A DNA stretch of 31,774 nucleotides from Clostridia bacterium (GTDB lineage Bacteria > Bacillota > Clostridia > Christensenellales > Borkfalkiaceae): NCBI GenBank assembly GCA_900770185.1, contig CAAGJM010000028.1, forward strand, positions 1 through 31,774, read 5' to 3'. The notes under the pieces are model-generated. The model saw only the letters and a program-made list of their open reading frames with translations, was not told where the DNA came from and searched no databases. The translations under genes and the position numbers were made by a program. Of the stretch, positions 17,789 through 26,476 are shown piece after piece (position 1 is the stretch's first letter; each line of letters starts with the position of its first letter).

Positions 17789-19237
17789 ATGACAGAACAC
17801 ATTTTCCCCGTGAAAGTTATAAAAACGGAAGGGAACGTTAAAAACGCGGCAAGCCTTTTAAAGAAAAAAGATTTACTCGTCGGCTTTTTTGAAAAAAATC
17901 AGGCGATAGTGAGCGGCGAAGCCGCCATAACGCTTGACTTCGGTAAAGAATATTGCGGCTCCGCACGCATAATAACGACGGCGGGCGAGGGTGCGTGCAA
18001 AAATAAATGCGTGCGCATCCGCCTTGGCGAGTCGGTTTCGGAAACGACGTCGGCCCCGCTTAATTACAGCGACGATATGATTGAAAACACAACCGCGACG
18101 AACGACCACGCCGTCCGCGATTTTAAAACCTATCTGCCGCTTATGAGCGATATGACCTTTAACCAATCGGGGTTCAGGTTTTTGCGCATCGACTTCCCCG
18201 CCGGCTCTGAATTTTACGTTAAAGCGATAGTTATCGAGGCGGAAACCTTCGTTAAAAAGCAAATATACGCTTATACGGGCTCAGACGAGCGCGTGCGCGA
18301 TATATTCGAAACGGCAAAACGCACCGTTACTTTATGCGTGCAAAACAATTACGTTTGGGACGGAATTAAGCGCGACAGGCTTGTGTGGATGGGCGATATG
18401 CACCCCGAAATGCTCGCTTTGACCACCCTTTACGGCAGCGTCAAACAGTTTGAAAACAGCCTCGACTACCATAAACGCGCCACCCCGAAAAACGGCTGGA
18501 TAAACACTATGCCGACCTACTCCGTGTGGTATCTTGCTATTCTTAGCGACTACTATGAGGCGACCAAAAACGCAAGGTTTATTAAAAAACACCTTTTATA
18601 CTCGCATAAAGTCGTAGCGCAGTGTTTAAATTGTATAGACGAAAGCGGCGAAACGCACTACCCCGATTATTTTTTAGACTGGCCGACCCGCGCTTTTGAC
18701 GACAGAATCGACGGGTGCCGCGCGCTCAATATTTACGCCTTTAAAAGACTTAAAAAATTATACGAAGTTTTCGGCGAAGATTGTAGCTACGTCGACGAAA
18801 TGCTTGCCCGCTTAAATAAAATTCCGATGAAAGAAAACCTAAAATTCAAGCAAGTCGTCGCTATGAAGTATTTGGCGACGGGCAAAATTACCGATAGCGA
18901 AAAAGCATTTTTGGTTAAAGGCGGCGCGAAAGGGCTTTCTACTTTTATGTCTTACTATATATTAAAAGCGATTGCCGACACTAGCGGAAAGCAAGCCGCA
19001 ATAGATATAATGAAAGAATATTACGGCAAGATGCTGGACCTTGGCGCAACCACCTTTTTTGAAGACTTTAACGTTGACTGGGCGATAGAAGCGGGGCGCA
19101 TAGACGAACTGCCCGACCCCGAAAAGGTCGATTTCCACAAAACCTACGGCGAATATTGCTATAAAGGCTACCGCCACAGTTTTTGCCACGGCTGGTCTTC
19201 GGGCGTAATTAAGTTTATAAAAGAATACTGCGAATAA
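17789..19237 (+). CDS. GH78-like six-hairpin glycosidase (rhamnosidase-related)
   Basis: A 482-aa protein of the (alpha/alpha)6 GH78-related group. After a beta-rich N-terminal half comes WDGIKRDRLVWMGDMHPEM (about residues 190-208), which aligns with the GH78 motif DCPQRDERLGWTGD. The glutamate that serves as general acid in GH78 is absent here (RDR instead of RDER). The distal GATTFFEDFN (about 428) matches the family GATTxWE, so the second catalytic Glu is kept. It is shorter than classic GH78 enzymes (700 aa or more) and has no signal peptide. RBS AAGGAG lies 5 bases before ATG. Substrate is uncertain; uronyl or other rhamnosidase-like activity is possible. Confidence 0.75.
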   Translation: MTEHIFPVKVIKTEGNVKNAASLLKKKDLLVGFFEKNQAIVSGEAAITLDFGKEYCGSARIITTAGEGACKNKCVRIRLGESVSETTSAPLNYSDDMIENTTATNDHAVRDFKTYLPLMSDMTFNQSGFRFLRIDFPAGSEFYVKAIVIEAETFVKKQIYAYTGSDERVRDIFETAKRTVTLCVQNNYVWDGIKRDRLVWMGDMHPEMLALTTLYGSVKQFENSLDYHKRATPKNGWINTMPTYSVWYLAILSDYYEATKNARFIKKHLLYSHKVVAQCLNCIDESGETHYPDYFLDWPTRAFDDRIDGCRALNIYAFKRLKKLYEVFGEDCSYVDEMLARLNKIPMKENLKFKQVVAMKYLATGKITDSEKAFLVKGGAKGLSTFMSYYILKAIADTSGKQAAIDIMKEYYGKMLDLGATTFFEDFNVDWAIEAGRIDELPDPEKVDFHKTYGEYCYKGYRHSFCHGWSSGVIKFIKEYCE

Positions 19238-19258
19238 AATATATAAACGCTTGCCCTT

Positions 19259-19290
19259 AAACCGCTCCGCTTTTTACGGGGCGGTTTTTA
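19259..19290 (+). terminator. Terminator after the GH78-like gene
   Basis: AACCGCTCCG pairs with CGGGGCGGTT (one G-U pair) and is followed by TTTTAATT. Confidence 0.85.
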
Positions 19291-19378
19291 ATTGGGCGAA
19301 CTTTAAAAAACCGCAAACTTAACGTAGGAAAGGGGCTTGCCCCTTCCGTTTTTTATTACGTTATGAATTATATATTCC

Positions 19379-19460
19379 CGTCACCCAAGCTTGTCTAAGC
19401 CGTGCGGCGGCTATACCCGTTAACAAGTGAGGCAATGGCTGCGAATCCTATACGCCCAAC
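19379..19460. other. Structured intergenic stretch of unknown role
   Basis: GC-rich relative to its flanks, with nested pairing potential: AGCCG-TGCGG-CGGCT inside a CTTGT/ACAAG pair. It does not fold as a tRNA and I recognise no riboswitch consensus. There is no ORF. The AT-rich stretch after it leads into the promoter region of the next gene (possible -10 TACAAT near 19526). Confidence 0.3.
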
Positions 19461-19583
19461 TAAAAAAATATTTACTTTTTAAACTTTTTAATTTGTTTAT
19501 TCGCCGTATATTCCGCCCCGTTTTGCTACAATAAAGCGGAAAGCCGAACGGAACTTAAATCCTGCTCGGCAAAAGGAGAACCC

Positions 19584-21401
19584 ATGCAAGCCCCTATAAC
19601 GCCGATAAAAAATTTAAAACTTTTCGCAACCGATAAGTTCGGCAAAAATTATCCGCTCGAACTTACCTATCATAGCGACAGACTCGTCGCCCGTTTTAAA
19701 AAAGAAGATATGCGCTCCGACAACGCATACTATCTTTTAAAAGACTTCACCCGCACTAAATCGGGCGAAAGCGGCTACTATATACTGCCCCGCACCACTA
19801 ATATGCGCGGCGAAATTCAAACTTTTTTTAAAGAAAGGCCCGACGGCGAATATTACTACACCGCCCCGCTTAACGATAAAACACGGGAAGAAAACAAATA
19901 CAAAAACTATATAAACACCCGCCCCGTTTTTTCGTCTTTTATAGTTAAAAACGAAAGAATAAACGCATATATTCGCGTTCCGCGCGACTATAATTACGGG
20001 TTTTATATCGCCGTTAAAAATAACGAATACGTCTTGGCGCCGTATCTTGATTTTACCGACACCGACGTTTCTGAACCGTATAAAGATTTGGAAATCGAAA
20101 TTTACTTTTTCGATAAGTCTGCAAGTTATGCGGACGTGGCAAACTTAGAGCGCGAAATTAAAATAACGCGCGAAAAGGTTTTGACGGTCAAAGAAAAGTG
20201 CGCGAAATATCCCGCCGTCGAATACGCGCGAAAGTACCCCCTTATCCGCATACGCATGGGGTGGAAACCGAGCCCTTCCCCCGTTTTACACCAGACGGTT
20301 GAAACGGAACCCGAAATGTTCGTTGCCTGCACCTTTAAGCGGGTGCGCGATATTATCGACGAACTTAAAAAGCAAGGCGTTGCGGGCGCGGAACTTCAAC
20401 TCGTCGGCTGGAACGTTTCCGGACACGACGGAAGGTTCCCGGACCTTCTCCCCGCGGACGAGCGTTTAGGCGGCACCGAGGAGCTGAAAAAAACCATCGC
20501 CTACGCAAAACAAAACGGATATACTGTTTCTCTTCACACCAACAATATCGACAGTTACGAGATAGCGAAAAGTTTTTCGTGGAAAAACGTGGTCGTAGAT
20601 AAATATAAAAGTTATCTTCAAATCGGGCACTATAGCGGCGGACTTGCCTATCACGTCTGCCCCGAAAAGCAGCTTGAAAACGCCAAAAAACTACTGCCGA
20701 AAATCGCTGAGTTAAAGCCGAACGGCGTGCATTTTATAGACGTTGTTTCCATCGTTCCGCCGGACCCCTGTTACAGTAAAAGTCACCCGTCGAATAACGT
20801 TACGGGCATTAAAAACCTGCAAGAACTTATAGAATACGCGTGCGAACTTTTCGGCGGATTTTCAAGCGAAGGTTGTTTTGATTTTGCTCTTAAAAATTTG
20901 TGCTACGCGCTCTATACTTCATTTGGCAACGGGTTTTACTGCGACCCGATTCCCTTTCAGGACAGGGTTTTACCCTTTTACGAGCTGATAATTCACGGCT
21001 TGGTTTTATATAACCCGCTAAGCCCCACAATAAATTACGTTATTAAAACCCCCGCCGATAAACTCGATTTTATCATGCGCGGCGGCAAACCGTCGATGTA
21101 CTTTTACTCTAAATTCAGAACGGGCGGCGAAACCAACTGGATGGGCAACGACGATTTAACTTGCAATGGCGAAAAAGATTTAACCGTTTCCGTTAAAAAC
21201 ATAAAGTCCGCGCTCGACGAGTACGCGCCGCTTGCCGAGAACCAACTTTATTTTATGACAAACTACGAGTTTATAACCGAAACTCTCAATAAAACGACTT
21301 TTAGTAACGGTGTGGAAATTATCGGCAACTATTCCGCCGCCCCCGCCGTATATAACGGCAAAACGATAGAACCGTTTAAATATATCGTCGTTAAAAAGTA
21401 A
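19584..21401 (+). CDS. Probable TIM-barrel glycosidase-like protein, family not identified
   Basis: A 605-aa protein without signal peptide. Residues 1 to about 200 appear beta-rich. From about 225 (RIRMGWKPSP) an alternating alpha/beta pattern follows, with QLVGWNVSGHDGRFPDLLPA, the strand-helix YTVSLHTNNIDSYEIA and GVHFIDVVSIVPPDPCYSKS. Asp and His residues at strand ends look like a glycosidase TIM barrel, and the arrangement recalls uncharacterised DUF5696/GH101-like proteins. A C-terminal beta region (about 520-605) closes the chain. Clear RBS AAGGAG. Its position after two rhamnosidase-type genes and before a transporter suggests glycan breakdown; reaction unknown. Confidence 0.6.
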   Translation: MQAPITPIKNLKLFATDKFGKNYPLELTYHSDRLVARFKKEDMRSDNAYYLLKDFTRTKSGESGYYILPRTTNMRGEIQTFFKERPDGEYYYTAPLNDKTREENKYKNYINTRPVFSSFIVKNERINAYIRVPRDYNYGFYIAVKNNEYVLAPYLDFTDTDVSEPYKDLEIEIYFFDKSASYADVANLEREIKITREKVLTVKEKCAKYPAVEYARKYPLIRIRMGWKPSPSPVLHQTVETEPEMFVACTFKRVRDIIDELKKQGVAGAELQLVGWNVSGHDGRFPDLLPADERLGGTEELKKTIAYAKQNGYTVSLHTNNIDSYEIAKSFSWKNVVVDKYKSYLQIGHYSGGLAYHVCPEKQLENAKKLLPKIAELKPNGVHFIDVVSIVPPDPCYSKSHPSNNVTGIKNLQELIEYACELFGGFSSEGCFDFALKNLCYALYTSFGNGFYCDPIPFQDRVLPFYELIIHGLVLYNPLSPTINYVIKTPADKLDFIMRGGKPSMYFYSKFRTGGETNWMGNDDLTCNGEKDLTVSVKNIKSALDEYAPLAENQLYFMTNYEFITETLNKTTFSNGVEIIGNYSAAPAVYNGKTIEPFKYIVVKK

Positions 21402-21414
21402 ACCATCAGCCATG

Positions 21415-21441
21415 CCCCCGCGCAAAAACCTTGCGCGGGGG
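21415..21441 (+). terminator. Strong hairpin after the 605-aa gene
   Basis: CCCCCGCGCAA pairs perfectly with TTGCGCGGGGG around 5 bases. The following T-tract is short (TTATT). Confidence 0.65.
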
Positions 21442-21546
21442 TTATTCGCGTCGGCGCAAACAACACTAATACCCGGTCTATAACCCACGCTTATCGGCGA
21501 TATTAAAAAAAACGACGGGTCAAATAAACTATACCCCGATAATTTG

Positions 21547-21575
21547 TTGTTTATATGAAAAAAATGTGTTATACT
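21547..21575 (+). promoter_or_regulatory. Promoter of the TAXI-TRAP operon
   Basis: TTGTTT (21547-21552), a 17-base spacer and TATACT (21570-21575) with an extended -10 TG at 21567-21568. It lies about 40 bases upstream of the start codon. Confidence 0.65.
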
Positions 21576-21617
21576 TATTAAGTATTTTTTTAAAATAACC
21601 AAAATGGAGATTTGCTA

Positions 21618-22703
21618 ATGAAAAAATTTCTTGTTTCCGCGCTTACGATAGCGCTCTCGGCAACCCTTCTTTTTTCCACCACGGCATGCGGCAAAAAGAA
21701 CAACTTACATTTAATTAGTTTAAGCGACGAAGTTATGGAAAACTTTATTGCCGGCCATAAAATCGACGGCAAGTACGACGTTTATTCTAAAGTCAAAATA
21801 ACTCACGAGCAGTACGACTTTATCCCTGCGGACGCACCCGTCGATACAATCGGCGTCAGCGCGACTTACATCGTAACCAACGATATGCCCGTCGAGCAAG
21901 CCTACGACATAACCAAAGCGATTTGGGAAAGCAAAGGCAGTATCGGCAACAAAGTCGAAAGCATGATGGATTTAAACAAAGCATTCGTTACCATCGGCAA
22001 CTGCAAAATTCACCCCGGTGCGGCTAAATATTATAGAGAAAAAGGTTTAACCGTTGCGGACGAACAGATAGCAACCGTTACCAAAACCGAAAACATCGGC
22101 AACGTTATTTTAACCACGGGCGGTACGTCCGGAACTTACTATGCTTTCACCAACGGCTTGCAGGTTCAACTCGGCAAAAAGATAAGCGACACTTCTTTCA
22201 CCGTTCAGTCCTCCGGCGGCTCGGTTGACAATATCAACAAAATCAACCGCGGCGACGCGCACGTCGGCATCGTTCAGAACGATACCATGGTCAACGCGTA
22301 CAACGGCTTAACCTCTAACTTTGCAAGCGGCGCGGTTACCTCCTTCTCCGTCATCGGCGAAGTTTATTCCGAAGTCGTTCAGATAGTTTCCAACGACGCG
22401 AACATAAACAGCCTTGCCGACCTTAAAAAGTCCAAAAAAGTCGTTTCTATCGGCGATATCGGTTCGGGCGTAGAACTTAACGCAATCGAGCTTTTCAAAG
22501 CCTACGGTTTCGAATTTAAAGAAAACGAAAAGGCTGTCGGCGACAAAAAGGTTACTTCTTACTCGTCGCTTGACTTCACCATCACCAACCTTTCCGCCGG
22601 CAACTCTGCCGACGCGATGAAAGACGGCGCTTGCGACGTATTCTTCTTTACTTCGGGCGCACCCACCACGGCTATAACCGAACTTGCCGTCGCGCTTGCG
22701 TAA
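21618..22703 (+). CDS. TAXI-family TRAP solute-binding lipoprotein, circularly permuted
   Basis: A 361-aa lipoprotein: signal peptide plus STTAC lipobox (Cys24), RBS GGAGA 7 bases before ATG 21618. Two halves match TAXI binding proteins but in reversed order. Residues 30-144 correspond to the usual C-terminal part (LHLISLSDE, VSATYIVTNDMPVEQAYDIT, HPGAAKYYREKGL). After a linker (145-159), residues 160-361 correspond to the usual N-terminal part (VILTTGGTSGTYYA, HVGIVQNDTMVNAYNG, VVSIGDIGSGVELNA, DVFFFTSGAPTTAITELAVA). The stop falls where the canonical chain would run on into the LHLISL strand. It would bind a small, probably acidic, solute outside the membrane and hand it to the permease encoded next. 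Confidence 0.9.
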   Translation: MKKFLVSALTIALSATLLFSTTACGKKNNLHLISLSDEVMENFIAGHKIDGKYDVYSKVKITHEQYDFIPADAPVDTIGVSATYIVTNDMPVEQAYDITKAIWESKGSIGNKVESMMDLNKAFVTIGNCKIHPGAAKYYREKGLTVADEQIATVTKTENIGNVILTTGGTSGTYYAFTNGLQVQLGKKISDTSFTVQSSGGSVDNINKINRGDAHVGIVQNDTMVNAYNGLTSNFASGAVTSFSVIGEVYSEVVQIVSNDANINSLADLKKSKKVVSIGDIGSGVELNAIELFKAYGFEFKENEKAVGDKKVTSYSSLDFTITNLSAGNSADAMKDGACDVFFFTSGAPTTAITELAVALA

Positions 22704-22758
22704 GAATTTGTTTTGAACTTAATAGTTGTCTGAGCCTGATTTTAAGCTTAGGCGGCAT

Positions 22759-22790
22759 AATAAATCACAGCCCGCGCTGTGGTTTATTTT
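22759..22790 (+). terminator. Intercistronic attenuating hairpin
   Basis: AATAAATCACAGC pairs with GCTGTGGTTTATT (one G-U pair) and is followed by a short T run. It sits between binding-protein and permease genes, 13 bases before the permease start. Partial termination or mRNA-end protection here would give more binding protein than permease. Confidence 0.75.
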
Positions 22791-22803
22791 TGAAAAGGAT
22801 AAT

Positions 22804-25209
22804 ATGAAAAACTCAACAGACATTTTAAAACAAACGGAAGGCGAAACCGCCGCCGTAAACGCTACCGCATCAACCGAAGCCGCCGCTGCCGCAGAAACGG
22901 GAGCGGTCGAGACTACCGAGACGGTTAACGCGGAAGAACTTCTTAAAAAGTTCGATAAGGACAGCAAAAGCCGTAACTTTAAAGGCGCATACAAGCTCGT
23001 TACAAACGCCTTGTTTTTAGGCTTTGCCGTTTACGTTATAGTTGCGGCGCTTCTTTTAAAACGCGTTACCACCTTCACCAAACTGCCCGTATTTTTAGGG
23101 CTTACGATGTTTTTGGGCTTTATAAAATACCCCGCTTGCAATAAAGATTCCGAGCGCGAAAATTATATGCCCTGGTACGACGTTATTCTTGCGATTTTAT
23201 CGCTCGCAAGTTGCTTATACTATACGATAAATCAGGACGTTATCGTGTACATGGGCGGCGAAATCAACACCGTACAGATAATCGTCGGCATAGTCGCTAT
23301 ACTTTTATTGTTCGAACTTTGCCGCCGTTCGACGGGTATACCCCTTATGGTCGTTGCATTCGGGTTTTTGATATACGCAACTATCTGGCTTCTTAAATCG
23401 AACCCGTCGCTTACGCTCAATAACCTTATATATAACATTTATTACAACGTTGACTGCGGTATTTTCTCTACCCCTGTCACCGTTTGCTGCAACTTCATCG
23501 TTATATTCATAATCTTCGGCGCGTTCCTTGAAAAGTCGGGGATAGGCGCGTTCTTCGTAGACTTAGCAAACTCCGTCGTAGGCTCTGCTGCGGGCGGCCC
23601 CGCTAAGGTTGCGGTTATATCTTCCGCTCTTATGGGTATGTATTCCGGCTCTTCCGTAGCAAACACCGTAGGTTCGGGGTCGATAACCATTCCTATGATG
23701 AAAAAGACGGGTTATAAACCCGAATTTGCGGCGGCGGTCGAAGCGGCGGCAAGTACCGGCGGGCAGATAATGCCCCCGATAATGGGCGCGGCGGCGTTCT
23801 TAATGGCTCAGATTACGGGCGTTGCGTACAGCAAAATAATCGTCTGCGCAATACTACCCGCAATTTTATACTTCGGCGGCATCTTCTTGATGGTGCACTT
23901 AGAGGCGAAAAAACTCGGCTTGAACGGGCTTCCGAAAGACGCCGTTCCCAAGTTTTTAAAACTCGTTGCCAAAAAAGGCTACCTTTTGGTTCCCGTAGTA
24001 GTTCTTGTCATTTGCATGAACTCTTACACCCCCGCAATGTCGGCGTGCTTCGCTATCTTAACCGCTATTTGCGTAAGTCTGATTGACGAAGATTTGTTTG
24101 AAGACTTAACGTCCAAAAACAAACAAAAAATCTTAATCGCAGTATTAAGTCTGGTGTTCGCGGCTTTGCCGATAGGGTTATTCTTCATTTTAGACAACAC
24201 TTTGTCCACCCAGTCCACGGCGCGCGGATTATTCGTTGCGCTTGCGGTTGCGGCGGCGTTCACGATAGCCGTTTCCACCCTTAAATCGCTCGATAAAGTT
24301 ATCCGCTTTAAAAATCCCAAAACGGCGGCAAGAGTAGCGGCTGTAACTTCAACTTTCACCGCTATGGAAAAGAAGGTCCCCATAAACGCCAAAAAACTCG
24401 GCGAAGGCTTCGTGAGCGGCACCAACAGCTCGCTCGGCGTAGTTATCGCGTGCGCTATGGCAGGTATTATTTCGGGCGTCGTTTCCCTTACGGGCTTAGG
24501 CTCCACCCTTATAACTTTAATCGTTCCCATTGCGTCTAAATCGCTTATACTCGCGCTCTTCTTGACGATGCTTTGCTGCATAGTGCTCGGTATGGGCGTA
24601 CCCACGACGGCGAACTACGTTATAATGGCAACCATAACCGCGCCCATTCTTATAGGCATGGGCGTGCCCGTGCTTGCGGCGCACATGTTCGTGTTCTATT
24701 TCGGCATAATTGCGGATATTACCCCGCCCGTCGCGCTTGCGGCTTACGCGGGTTCGGCAATCGCGGGCGCAAACCCGCTGAAAACGGGCGTCACCGCAAC
24801 AAAGCTTGCTATAGCGGCGTTCATTATCCCCTATATATTCGCGCTTAACCCCGCAATGCTGTTCATCAACACCACCTGGTACGAAGTTTTGCTTATCATA
24901 ATAACTTCGCTTGTCGGAATGTTCGGCGTAGCGATAGGCATGCAAGGCTACGCCAAAGGAAAAGTTCACTGGGCGTTAAGGTTCGTATCCGTCGCGGGCG
25001 GCTTGCTCCTTATCTACCCCGGCATTGTAACCGATACGATAGGTTTGGTTCTGGTCGGCGGCGTTATAGCCTTCCAGTTCATTATGTTCTGCAAAAAGAA
25101 CAAATCCGGCGGCGATAACTTAGGCGGCGGCGATAAGACGACCGACGAAAACGCATCAAGCGAAGACGACGAAACCGCGGTCGTTGCGGCTAACACCATA
25201 CTCAACTAA
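22804..25209 (+). CDS. TRAP transporter fused permease (DctQ-DctM type, TAXI class)
   Basis: An 801-aa membrane protein. The ATG at 22804 follows AAAAGGA; an upstream in-frame TTG lies before the intercistronic hairpin and is rejected. Residues about 8-45 are low-complexity Ala/Thr/Glu. About four membrane segments (fused small subunit) follow, then the large subunit with GSGSITIPMMKKTGYKPEFA, AAASTGGQIMPPIMGAAAFL and LGMGVPTTANYVIMATITAP, all typical of fused TRAP permeases. The C-terminal 40 residues are Gly/Asp/Glu-rich and hydrophilic. It imports the solute captured by the binding protein using an ion gradient. Solute unknown. Confidence 0.93.
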   Translation: MKNSTDILKQTEGETAAVNATASTEAAAAAETGAVETTETVNAEELLKKFDKDSKSRNFKGAYKLVTNALFLGFAVYVIVAALLLKRVTTFTKLPVFLGLTMFLGFIKYPACNKDSERENYMPWYDVILAILSLASCLYYTINQDVIVYMGGEINTVQIIVGIVAILLLFELCRRSTGIPLMVVAFGFLIYATIWLLKSNPSLTLNNLIYNIYYNVDCGIFSTPVTVCCNFIVIFIIFGAFLEKSGIGAFFVDLANSVVGSAAGGPAKVAVISSALMGMYSGSSVANTVGSGSITIPMMKKTGYKPEFAAAVEAAASTGGQIMPPIMGAAAFLMAQITGVAYSKIIVCAILPAILYFGGIFLMVHLEAKKLGLNGLPKDAVPKFLKLVAKKGYLLVPVVVLVICMNSYTPAMSACFAILTAICVSLIDEDLFEDLTSKNKQKILIAVLSLVFAALPIGLFFILDNTLSTQSTARGLFVALAVAAAFTIAVSTLKSLDKVIRFKNPKTAARVAAVTSTFTAMEKKVPINAKKLGEGFVSGTNSSLGVVIACAMAGIISGVVSLTGLGSTLITLIVPIASKSLILALFLTMLCCIVLGMGVPTTANYVIMATITAPILIGMGVPVLAAHMFVFYFGIIADITPPVALAAYAGSAIAGANPLKTGVTATKLAIAAFIIPYIFALNPAMLFINTTWYEVLLIIITSLVGMFGVAIGMQGYAKGKVHWALRFVSVAGGLLLIYPGIVTDTIGLVLVGGVIAFQFIMFCKKNKSGGDNLGGGDKTTDENASSEDDETAVVAANTILN

Positions 25210-25223
25210 ATCAAGCTAAAATT

Positions 25224-25253
25224 AAAAGGCGTTTGAAACTTCAAACGCCTTTT
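25224..25253. terminator. Terminator of the TRAP operon
   Basis: AAAAGGCGTTTGAA and TTCAAACGCCTTTT form a perfect 14-bp stem with a 2-base centre, flanked by A/T tracts on both sides. Confidence 0.85.
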
Positions 25254-25259
25254 AGTTTT

Positions 25260-25315
25260 AACCCGCCGCAGAATATTTTCCGCGGCGGGTTACGGCTTGC
25301 TTCGGTAAGCCGTAT
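25260..25315. other. Two further hairpins, intergenic stretch to 25503
   Basis: AACCCGCCGC/GCGGCGGGTT (25260-25291) and ACGGCTT/AAGCCGT (about 25293-25314) follow the terminator directly. The remainder to 25503 carries no gene I can support. A TTACCC-CGC-TTGACG sequence at 25410-25424 resembles the glycosidase promoter box but has no downstream gene. Confidence 0.5.
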
Positions 25316-25503
25316 ATCAAATGAATACCTTAATAAGGAGAACCACGCACCGAAGCAAACGGCAAGCAAACAGCTTAAAAAACTTACCCTGCGAGATATC
25401 AATCGGACATTACCCCGCTTGACGCGATTATAATAACCTTAAATACTTGCCAAACGCCGTTCACTATTTAAAAAATTCTTAAAAATAATTATACCTTTTA
25501 CGG

Positions 25504-26355
25504 TTAATTTTTATTCAACCCGAACTCTCGCGTTTGCAAAACGTTTTTCCAGTGAGCCTCGCGCGAGATTATGTATTCGTTACCCAAATTCATATTGCAA
25601 ACTTCTAAAACGGAATATTTGAAGTTCTTTTTGTAATCTTCGCCGTTTTGTTCTAAAAGATGTTTCAATTCAACGTTACCGCCGTGTCCGTTTGCGGCAT
25701 AGGCTTGCCACCGTTGCCAGATACACTCGTCACCGTATGCACTTCCTACGTATTGTTTACCCGTCAATTTATCCGCTATAAGGTATATGCCTTTTACGTT
25801 TGAAAGAGCCGCCTTCCACGAATGAATATTTTCGCGAATTATTACACGTAACGTATCGTAGTCGATATCAACTTCGTCAAACCCTAAAAAATCGTTGATG
25901 GAAGCTCGTCTTTCAAGCATTTCAACGATGTATGCGTCGCGCGGAGCCATTGTATCGTCGTTGCTCGGAATCAACTCTAAATTCGGATACGATGCGCGGA
26001 AATCTTTTTTATAATGAACAAACACTCTGCCGATTAGGTCGGTTTGTATATCCATAAGCTCCGTTTCGTACCTGAACCCCGTCCAACCGTTATCACCCAC
26101 TATCGGCGTTGGTTTATGCGACAAAATTTTATAGACCCCGCCGAACAGCCATTTATCTTCTTCATAATAAATAAGCGACAAAACGTATTTACGTTGAAAG
26201 TTTTTATTCGTTTGACTCTCTTGCCAATTTTTAAATTCGCCTATTAAAAATTGCTTGTATGGCTCTAACCTAACCCTTGCTCCGATAGCATAATGCACTT
26301 TATAATCGGAAAAATCGCTTTCTTTTATGCCCAAAACGTCAACTAATTTTATCAT
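25504..26355 (-). CDS. GIY-YIG nuclease-domain protein
   Basis: A 283-aa protein. The C-terminal third is a GIY-YIG domain: GIYLI (189-193), YVGSA (202-206), catalytic-type Arg in CIWQRWQAY (Arg215), metal-ligand Glu in SREAHWKN (Glu266) and a terminal GLN. The N-terminal 180 residues form an unrecognised domain (LIGEFKNWQES, YEEDKWLFGGVYKIL). No methyltransferase is nearby, so a classic restriction-modification pair is not supported. The gene is divergent from an XRE repressor; its promoter (TTGACA, 17 bases, TAAAAT) overlaps one of three operator copies, so expression is probably repressed. Possible roles are defence, DNA repair or selfish endonuclease. Confidence 0.85.
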   Translation of the reverse strand: MIKLVDVLGIKESDFSDYKVHYAIGARVRLEPYKQFLIGEFKNWQESQTNKNFQRKYVLSLIYYEEDKWLFGGVYKILSHKPTPIVGDNGWTGFRYETELMDIQTDLIGRVFVHYKKDFRASYPNLELIPSNDDTMAPRDAYIVEMLERRASINDFLGFDEVDIDYDTLRVIIRENIHSWKAALSNVKGIYLIADKLTGKQYVGSAYGDECIWQRWQAYAANGHGGNVELKHLLEQNGEDYKKNFKYSVLEVCNMNLGNEYIISREAHWKNVLQTREFGLNKN

Positions 26356-26476
26356 TTCAACCCCGCTTATATGATGCGTTTAAAGCACCTTGGTATTTAA
26401 ATCATAGCATAATTTAAGTGCCGTTTTTGGTTCTTAAATTTAAAAAACGCCCACTTTGTTTACACCCTTTAAAAAT

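Noticed and set aside
22726..22803. TTG-initiated 26-residue extension of the TRAP permease
   Set aside because: It would translate through the intercistronic hairpin; ATG 22804 has a good RBS.
24517..24969. 150-aa minus-strand frame within the permease gene
   Set aside because: Arg/His/Tyr-rich antisense shadow with no homology.
25410..25424. Third TTACCC/TTGACG promoter
   Set aside because: Spacing matches the glycosidase box, but there is no good -10 and no plus-strand gene downstream; kept only as a remark.
25233..25433. 66-aa plus-strand frame after the TRAP operon
   Set aside because: Begins inside the terminator, runs through two more hairpins and has no RBS at its start.
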